DNA of 15,407 nt from Galdieria sulphuraria (lineage: Eukaryota > Rhodophyta > Bangiophyceae > Galdieriales > Galdieriaceae): contig NW_005178459.1 of assembly GCF_000341285.1 (NCBI RefSeq), positions 188,001-203,407 on the forward strand, read 5' to 3'. Made by a program: the position numbers and the translations under genes. Position 1 is the stretch's first letter; each line of letters begins with the position of its first letter. Shown in pieces: positions 9,601-15,407 of this stretch. Below the pieces are notes generated by a model, which was not told the DNA's origin, did not search any database, and was given only the letters and a program-made list of their open reading frames with translations.

Positions 9601-10994
9601 TATACAACTCAACAACTGCCTCCTATTCTTTTTTATCGTATTGGAGAAATTTTGTATCTTCGTTTCCAAGGACAACAAGTTAGTCGTCATTCTATGTCGA
9701 CTAGTTTTATGGAGTGAGTAGTAACCAAGTGAAGAAATGAGAAATTGAAGTTTTTATTATAATGTAGACATTTATTGGATAATTATAGATGGTATTATTT
9801 TATCAAGGAGTTTTATCTTGCGAGTAGAATAGCTTTGGAAGGATATTGCAAGTTGTTGGAAACTTTTGATTCCATTTCAGGTTTATCTTGGTTGAGAACT
9901 TGTAATCGTTTGATAGGATTGATTTGCACTTCTTTGACTATGATTTCTCATCAACACGACCGGTATTTATTATTGAGTGGTAATCTCTTGGAGACGTTGT
10001 GTAAGCAATCAGGTCTTCATGATTGGTTATCTATGAAAGAAAATCAAGTTGCTGTTCACGTGAAACTTGATATTTTCCAATTTGTAGGTGTTGTACGTGG
10101 AGGGCAACAATGGTTGTTGGAACATTTCCCATTGGAAGTAAGAATGTTTTCTCTTTTTTTTGTTTTGAAAGATACAACATCATCCATAATAGGAAAGGAA
10201 TGATTGTCGGCTTATGCAATCAGTAGATATCTCATCAGTCAAATGGTTGTTGAGTAACCTTATTCAACACAAAGAATGGGATCTTTCATTTCAAATTGCT
10301 TATCAAGGAAGTTCCTTGTTACTCTCTGATCAGTTGTTGGTGTTGTGGTTTCGACTAGTTGGTGTTTATTTGATGGAACATGAGTCGTCTATGATTGCAG
10401 ACAACTTATGGGTACAAGTGCTGAACTTTTTATTGAAAGCGGAGTCTCTGTATGGAAAATTTTGTCTCGATATGTTTTCATATGGGCACTTTGGTATTGT
10501 TCTGTTACAAGGTATTTTGTCACATGCGCCTGCAGATTGGTGCATTCCTAGATGGCTTCTTGAATTTTCGGGATGGTAAGTTTTATTTTATTCTATATTT
10601 CTTTTGAAGAAAAAACATTCTCGTGTGATAAGGGGTGAATATTCAGGTTTTCATAAGGATTCCAACTCCTGTAAACGAAAAGGTGAGGAAAGAATGGAAA
10701 TGAATTTCCATCCAGTTCATTTGTAATACTAATACTGGCATAGGAAACATATCACGTCTGATGCAGCTTTTGATACAACATGGACGTGAAAAAGAGGCAT
10801 TAGAATTTATGTGTGTGACACTGGAGAACAAATTGTATTCAAATAATATTCTCATTACTTGGACTTTTGTTGATGCTTTACTTTGTATAAAAAATGACGA
10901 TGATGATACCTTTGATGAGGACATTATCAAAGCCCAAAGACGCTTAAAAGATTTGGCTTTGATTTGTTTTAAAAAATCTGCAGTGTCGTCATGA
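6636..10994 (+). CDS. NUP160: Nucleoporin NUP160/NUP120, outer-ring (Y complex) scaffold
   Basis: Model: join(6636..6909,6969..7087,7142..7537,7587..7806,7861..8080,8132..8227,8289..8667,8721..9129,9184..9456,9521..9713,9768..10137,10193..10575,10633..10682,10744..10994), 14 exons, 1210 aa. NUP160 is a core subunit of the Y-shaped (Nup107-160) complex coating the nuclear pore. The N-terminal part is beta-rich, with a GDTIELW motif near the start as in animal NUP160 (GDTLELM), fitting its seven-bladed propeller. FSDDILAKIFNQ near residue 411 matches the FTNEALCKALQIF segment. The rest is an alpha solenoid: FWLREAFFKTLDRLGYTERA (YYDKVLRLLDVIGLPE), NYRWYYFIKEFYLASRIALE (NYYELLYAFHIYRHNYRKA), HAPADWCIPRWLLEF (HGVPLPNWLINSY) and ISRLMQLLIQHGREKEALEF (AAELLRLYLNYDLLEEAVDL). 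These collinear matches make the call firm despite low overall identity. Exon 13 is only 50 bp. Intron 1 begins inside a (GT)10 repeat. The gene diverges from APEH and converges on COX11. Confidence 0.88.
6910..6929 (+). repeat. (GT)10 microsatellite at the 5' splice site of NUP160 intron 1
   Basis: Ten GT dinucleotides run without interruption from 6910, directly after exon 1 (TATCAAG). The first GT is the donor that keeps the frame; the intron ends GCTTTTAG at 6968 (59 bp). All other resolved donors have a conventional GTRAGT-like or GTNNGN sequence, so this one is an outlier. Confidence 0.9.
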
Positions 10995-11323
10995 TGTAAG
11001 GATGACATGTTGGGTTGAATAAACTCTTATAATCTTCAATACGACTAGGAAATGATGGGTTTAGAACCATGTTATCAGAATAGTTTGTCTATTTCACAAA
11101 AGCACTCAAAAAAAAGATTGAGATGTTGGACTTTAGTTTTCCAAGACGACAAAACTACATCTTCTTTCAATGTGACTTTGTAAGTTATTGTGAAGCAACA
11201 TCTGTACAGAATAAAATAATCATACCAGCTATTCTTCTATTTCCTTTTGGTAACACAAGTTTTGTTCATGACGGTCTTGAAGCAGCCTTTTCAAAGCATC
11301 TTGAGTTTACTTAAGAAGGCCAT
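10995..11323. other. Intergenic, convergent 3' ends of NUP160 and COX11
   Basis: This is 329 bp between the two stops. A 63-codon plus-strand frame at 11123-11314 has an ATG but no recognisable domain, and I do not count it as a gene. If the last COX11 exon is spliced at the GTGAGT near 11339, a few COX11 codons would end in this stretch (see COX11). Confidence 0.5.
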
Positions 11324-12233
11324 TTACGATTTTCTACTCACCTGAACTGGATAGACTGCTGGCGATTCCTTATTTATAATTTGATTATTTTCATCTCTAT
11401 ACCATCCCATCTTTTGTAGCATTTCATCACTAACATCTTCCGAGGGAAAGAATGTATATGATAGAGATATATCAGACACGTCATTCATCTTCGAATCTTT
11501 TACAAACTCAGGATCGATGAAAAAGAAAACAGGCATTTCAATCACTTCCTTTGCCTTTAAACGCTGTTCTTCAAAGCAAAAGCACTGGATTTTGTTGAAA
11601 TAAATCCCAGCCTTGGGTGGTTGAACGTTGTAAGTAGCAATACCCAAGATATCTTCGTTCGACTTATTTTCAGCTCTATAGAAAGCCAACGCTGTTTCTC
11701 CTGGAAACACTTTTACTTCTCTTTGTTCTGGAACAAAAGTCCAAGGAAGATCAGAGTTGACGTCTGCAGTAAAATATATTGTAAGCGGTCTCTCAGTAGG
11801 AACCAATTTGGTTTTTTGCTAGTTTCATTTTTTCAGTATTCTGCAAAAGTTCTCTCAGTCAAGCTATCACTTACTGTTGGAGTCTTAAAACCTAGAAAAC
11901 CTCCGGTGTCTTCTTTCGTTGTTCCACCGAAACCTGTCACCTGACAAAACATTCGATAAAGTGGTACAGTTCCATATGTCAGTCCAAAAACGCCCACAGT
12001 GATTCCAGCCCTACTCAAAAAGCTAAAGTGAAACAAGTCAAGACGACTCAAAATACTTACGCCCAAGCTAAAAAGTTTTTGTTCTTGGCTCGTACTTTTT
12101 CCATTCTTTCCGAGTCACTAGAGTGGGAGAAAAAATATTTATCCTGTTTCAGTGTACCATATTTTTGACGAATTCTTCCTATAGAAGCAAGATAACTCAA
12201 CCCAACTTTACTGAAACAAACGATCGAGCGCAT
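11324..12233 (-). CDS. COX11: COX11, copper chaperone for cytochrome c oxidase assembly
   Basis: Model: complement(join(11324..11818,11875..12010,12061..12233)), 267 aa, introns of 56 bp (11819-11874) and 50 bp (12011-12060). COX11 (CtaG family) sits in the mitochondrial inner membrane and delivers copper to the CuB site of Cox1. Residues 1-30 are basic and hydroxylated with no acidic residue (MRSIVCFSKVGLSYLASIGR), fitting a targeting presequence. One membrane helix lies at about 58-76 (AGITVGVFGLTYGTVPLY), followed by RMFCQVTGFGG with the conserved Cys80. The soluble domain has FTADV, PGETALAFYRA, and the copper motif NKIQCFCFEEQRL with Cys182 and Cys184, then MPVFFFIDPEF and LSYTFF. All copper ligands are present. 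A tail of about 35 residues after LSYTFF is longer than usual. An alternative end is possible: GTGAGT after codon GTTCAG could splice 55 bp to GCTGCTTCAAG, giving a different short C-terminus. Confidence 0.93.
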
Positions 12234-12320
12234 TCTCCTATTGTTATCTTTACAAGTTACAACTTCATGGGCATTAATTTTGTAATCATATGATCGTCTG
12301 ATCGTTGCTTTTTTTTATAG
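12234..12320. other. Upstream region of COX11 (probable promoter)
   Basis: This is 87 bp between the COX11 ATG and the transporter relic. It contains the overlapping short palindrome-like words ATCATATGATCG and GATCGTCTGATCG, then a T-rich run. On the plus strand the T-rich run looks like a 3' splice site. It is the only space directly 5' of COX11 before the gene-poor tail. Confidence 0.35.
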
Positions 12321-12431
12321 TACTGTGATTCTTATTTCCTCCCTGAAACAAAAGAAGATACCTTGGAACGAGAGAAAATTGATTGCAAAGCAAGTATTAT
12401 TTACTATGACATGGTATCATACTTGGACTAG
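12321..12431 (+). pseudogene. Relic terminal exon of a second sugar-porter MFS transporter
   Basis: Immediately after an acceptor-like poly-T tract ending TTTTATAG (12320), a plus-strand frame reads YCDSYFLPETKEDTLEREKID and ends at TAG 12429-12431 (36 codons). FLPETKxxTLE is the hallmark that follows TM12 in sugar porters; the intact transporter in this window has FFMPETKGYTLEQM at the same place. No upstream transporter sequence is left: within about 90 bp the sequence runs into the COX11 start on the other strand. I read it as a decayed or truncated copy. The motif is short, so homology is likely rather than certain. It could also be an exon of an unannotated transcript. Confidence 0.5.
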
Positions 12432-15407
12432 TTTTTGAATGTTACTGGGATTTGTTTGTATGCAATACTCTTTTTCATAATGAAGTTATTACATTGTTAC
12501 CAATAACAAGCAACAAAGATATTTGTGTGGTCATTCAGGTGAACTTGTGAGACGAATAGATAATACGAGATTGTTTGATTTGTATGGTGAAGCACTTGAA
12601 AGTAATTTTGGAATGAGATAAAGGAAAACGCACACACGACGACAATCAGCCTTCACTTCTTGCAATACTACGTTATTGTTTTTTACCCACGGTTGAAAGC
12701 AAATATCATCGTCGGCTTTATGTCACTTGCGAATGATGAGCAACTTTGTCAAGACAGGAACGTTCTTTTCTTGTGACACTGCTATAACGAAATTGGGTTT
12801 GGCTAGGCTAGTTACTGTCTTTATAGCTTCATGTGTGTCTCAAAGTGGAAATTTTCTTTTAAGAAACTCACTAGATATACAAGAAACTATACTTGTTGGG
12901 AAGGGAGCCCTTGTCATCGTTCCAAGTTGGATTGCTTAAAGGAGCCAGTGCTGTACAACTGTTGTAGACGTCGAGTTTGAAGTTATGGCCACTCAGATCC
13001 CAAAAAGGGTTTAAGTTGTAGAAATGAAGTTTTATTATCCAATATTCTCTTTGAATATCTTCCAAGCTCTGAATTGTTTCTGTTGTCACATTCCAACGGT
13101 TCCTTGTAGACCTTGAGTTTTATTTACCTTTTATTGTCTTTGGTCCAACATTGAGTACCTTTGTTACGCTTACGTACTCGATACAAGAAATCTCGTTATT
13201 TAAACTGTGATATTTTATGAAAGTTCTCTATTTACTTTGTTGAAACGAGAATCAGGATAAAAGATTCCAAGCAACATAACATTGAAGGTCAAATACTTGA
13301 CCAATCTATATGTTTTCCAACTCAGTTTAGTTTTACCCAATATTATTTCAGAGTATTTTAACTTTTAAGGCTTCAGTACAGAACCTTGTCCTGTAGGGAT
13401 CCAGTCTTTGTGGTTTAAGATTTTCAAGGTAATTTGTAGGAAATTAGCTAGATTCTGAGTTGGCTCTTATGTTTATTCTCTTTCCATAATTTTCTTTATT
13501 GTTGCGTCTTTTAGGCTATTCATGTTGTTACATATCCAATATACTCTCTTTAACAAGTTGAATTGGCGTTTTTTTAGGCTTTGACTCACAAAAAGGACAA
13601 ACTTGATTCACCTCACATATTCAAAGGTTCCTCTTTTGTTGTCAAAACTGACTATTTTCTATGATTTCAAACGAAACTATTGAATTCTTCTATTGTTTAA
13701 AAAATGTCATATTTCCCAACGCAATGAAACTTGTCGAAAATTATTTAAACTAGAAGCAAAGATTTCCAATTTCTTTGGTTTTCGTATTGCATAAATGGCA
13801 AGGAGAGACAATACTATTGTATAGTAAATATGTGTACGAATAATGTCCAATGAACAATTGGGAGAGTATTTTTAGTTGTACAACTATTGTTCCGACTGAA
13901 TTGCTTTCTGAAAAGTTTGGCAAAGTTATTTTAGAAGTAGCAATTGGGGAACAGAATTTGCCAGTTGAAAGAAAAGTTGCTCCATACTTTCTTCTTCCGT
14001 CTTTTTTTGATCATAGGAACGAAATAAAGTTGATTTATTTGCTATAACAGTTACAAAAGGGTGTAAAAAAAGCAATTTCTCGTTGAACACAGTAGTTGAA
14101 TTACTGTATACCATTTACTTTCTTTACACAAGTCAACTCTTCAGATCGCCACACCCTAAAATATTCTAGACTCTTTGGTTACAGTCAAAGTATTTGTACC
14201 GCAAAGGTTGCTTGGTTTTTCAAATATTGTTGATCTCTTACAATTTGGACGATCCAATGGACTACAATCCATGTACAAGGAACTAGAAAGAATATCAAAA
14301 GAGTTGTTGGCAAAAGTTTCATAGAGGTACAACAACGACTCGAAAGTTATCAGCAATTAATCTATCTAGTCCAATTCCACCTCATCCTGAGAGCAAACGC
14401 AATTATAGTGAACTTGATACTATTGTTCTTTTTACAAGATGATGAACTTGAGCAAAAACGGCAGTAGCTTGATCTATTGAAGAAGAGTGTTTTGATACAC
14501 AATGACGCTTTGAAATGATCAATACAAGCAAAGAAATTTTATAGCAGACAAAAGGTTGTACTAGAAATATTAATAGAACAGAACAAAAGGAATCACAAGT
14601 CATTGATCAACTCGTGAGTTTGTAGTACCACATTATCCACATACACTAGTAGTGGTTTAGACAATTCTAAAAACAGGCCTGGATATAAAGCCGTGAACAA
14701 GAAAAGCATATCTACAAAACTGCGACCACAAAAAACCACGAGGAAAGATGATCTTGCTATTTCCTTTGAACAACGTTTTCTTCTATTGAGAAAGACCAGT
14801 TGAGTTTTGTCTGTGAATTGTTCGACTTTGACTTGAGAATCTTTCCAGTCTGTTTGAAAACCCTTGTCTAATATCAAGTCAGTGTTTCTAATCACTCTCA
14901 TTGACTCAACAGACGTATGTATTGTCTCCTAGAAACTTGAAAACCTCTCCAACTTTGTGAGTTTTGTTTCAAACTTGAAGAAAAGAGTGGATTCTGTTAC
15001 CCTTTGAAGGATTTTCAACGCAATGGCTAACAGAAAGAATTGTAAAAAGAATCTAGAACATAGAAACTGCACAACTATTGGTTCCAAGCCTTGACTTGTT
15101 CCGTAGTTGACTGCAAAATACTTGAATTGTATTTTCTACTGTTGGCAATTTTATCTTGTCTGAAATTGTCATATTCTTTTCCTAGAGCGATAAAGAAAGT
15201 CAAGATGCATAGAACTGCCACCTATGTAAAGTAGGGAATAAAAAGTTTTAAAGTGTCAAACAGACACAACTGGCAAGTTGACAAGCAGAAAATCCAATGC
15301 TATAATTATTAGTCAAAACACACAAGACATTTTCTCTGAATGGTGGGATGTCATTTATAGTCTATCTATATGAACTTTTTTTATATGGGAAAACATTTCT
15401 CATATTG
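12432..15407. other. Gene-poor region, about 3.0 kb, no confident gene
   Basis: AT-rich sequence with only short open frames on both strands. The main ones are plus 12727-12939 (70 codons) and 13850-14047 (65), and minus 12871-13089 (72), 14156-14356 (66), 14403-14603 (66) and 14593-14901 (102). None has a domain I recognise, and several overlap on opposite strands, so they cannot all be genes. Acceptor-like TTTTTAG strings occur (13514, 13577), but I could not pair them with donors at the 45-64 bp spacing seen elsewhere while keeping a frame. No tRNA B-box, rRNA, tandem repeat or long terminal repeat is evident by eye. It may hold decayed genes, a non-coding RNA or a fast-evolving split gene. 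Confidence 0.6.
14593..14934 (-). other. Longest open frame of the gene-poor region, unassigned (102 codons from ATG)
   Basis: The ATG is at 14901 and the stop at 14593; the frame is open back to a TAG near 14934, which could be an acceptor (TTTCTAG). If an AGG|GTAACA donor about 70 bp further upstream is used, the frame extends in phase by roughly 40 more codons that are strongly hydrophobic. The encoded peptide has a basic half (RRKRCSKE) and hydrophobic stretches ending LLVYVDNVVLQTH. I do not recognise it. The supposed intron would be longer than all others here, which argues against the extension. Confidence 0.15.

Noticed and set aside
10576-10743. A single 168-bp intron between the last long exons of NUP160
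   Set aside because: The phases do not match; a 50-bp exon at 10633-10682 flanked by 57- and 61-bp introns fits frame, signals and intron size.
11123-11314. Small plus-strand gene of 63 codons between NUP160 and COX11
   Set aside because: There is no domain, no homologous pattern and no splice support, and its length is expected by chance in AT-rich DNA.
12727-12800. C-box-like ATGATGA suggesting a box C/D snoRNA
   Set aside because: No properly spaced D box (CTGA) or terminal stem could be found.
13370-13680. Possible plus-strand exons around TTTTCAAG|GTAATT (13428) and TTTTTAG (13514, 13577)
   Set aside because: The introns implied are 86 or 149 bp, outside the 45-64 bp range seen in all other genes, and the joined peptide is not recognisable.
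14180-14460. Coiled-coil-like plus-strand frames suggesting a frameshifted gene
   Set aside because: All three plus frames and the minus frame are similarly open here, so the signal does not single out a coding strand.
15076-15095. GGTTCCAAGCC resembling a tRNA B box
   Set aside because: No matching A box, acceptor stem or anticodon arm is present nearby.

Overview
The window reads as nuclear DNA from a very compact eukaryotic genome. Every gene I could resolve is interrupted by tiny GT-AG introns of 45-64 bp, 20 in total. The genes lie tens to a few hundred bases apart on both strands. Base composition is AT-rich, and there is a sugar-porter gene next to core eukaryotic housekeeping genes. 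The best overall match is a cyanidiophyte red alga such as Galdieria. That is an inference from gene style and general knowledge of the group, not a database match.

Layout: (1) 44-187 (+), the last exon of a gene entering from the left, product not recognised, whose stop overlaps the end of the next gene. (2) 181-1196 (-), TOM40, the mitochondrial outer-membrane import pore. (3) 1447-3234 (+), a sugar-porter-family major facilitator transporter. (4) 3568-4236 (-), a short Mediator subunit 4 (MED4). (5) 4288-6604 (-), acylaminoacyl-peptidase (APEH). (6) 6636-10994 (+), a 14-exon gene for the scaffold nucleoporin NUP160/NUP120. (7) 11324-12233 (-), COX11, the copper chaperone for cytochrome c oxidase. 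(8) 12234-15407, about 3.2 kb with no convincing gene. It does hold a short relic of the C-terminal end of a second sugar-porter gene at 12321-12431 (+).

These genes do not form a pathway or operon. TOM40 and COX11 are both mitochondrial, MED4 and NUP160 are nuclear, APEH is a protein-turnover enzyme and the transporter is a membrane protein. The notable features are architectural: a 31-bp divergent promoter space between APEH and NUP160, a 51-bp tandem gap between APEH and MED4, a 7-bp convergent overlap of stop codons, a (GT)10 microsatellite that forms a splice donor, and a gene-poor 3.2-kb tail that stands out against the rest. I found no tRNA, rRNA, CRISPR array, complete mobile element or new multi-gene system. 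The splice models were worked out by hand from reading frame, phase and GT-AG signals; each CDS total divides by three with no internal stop.
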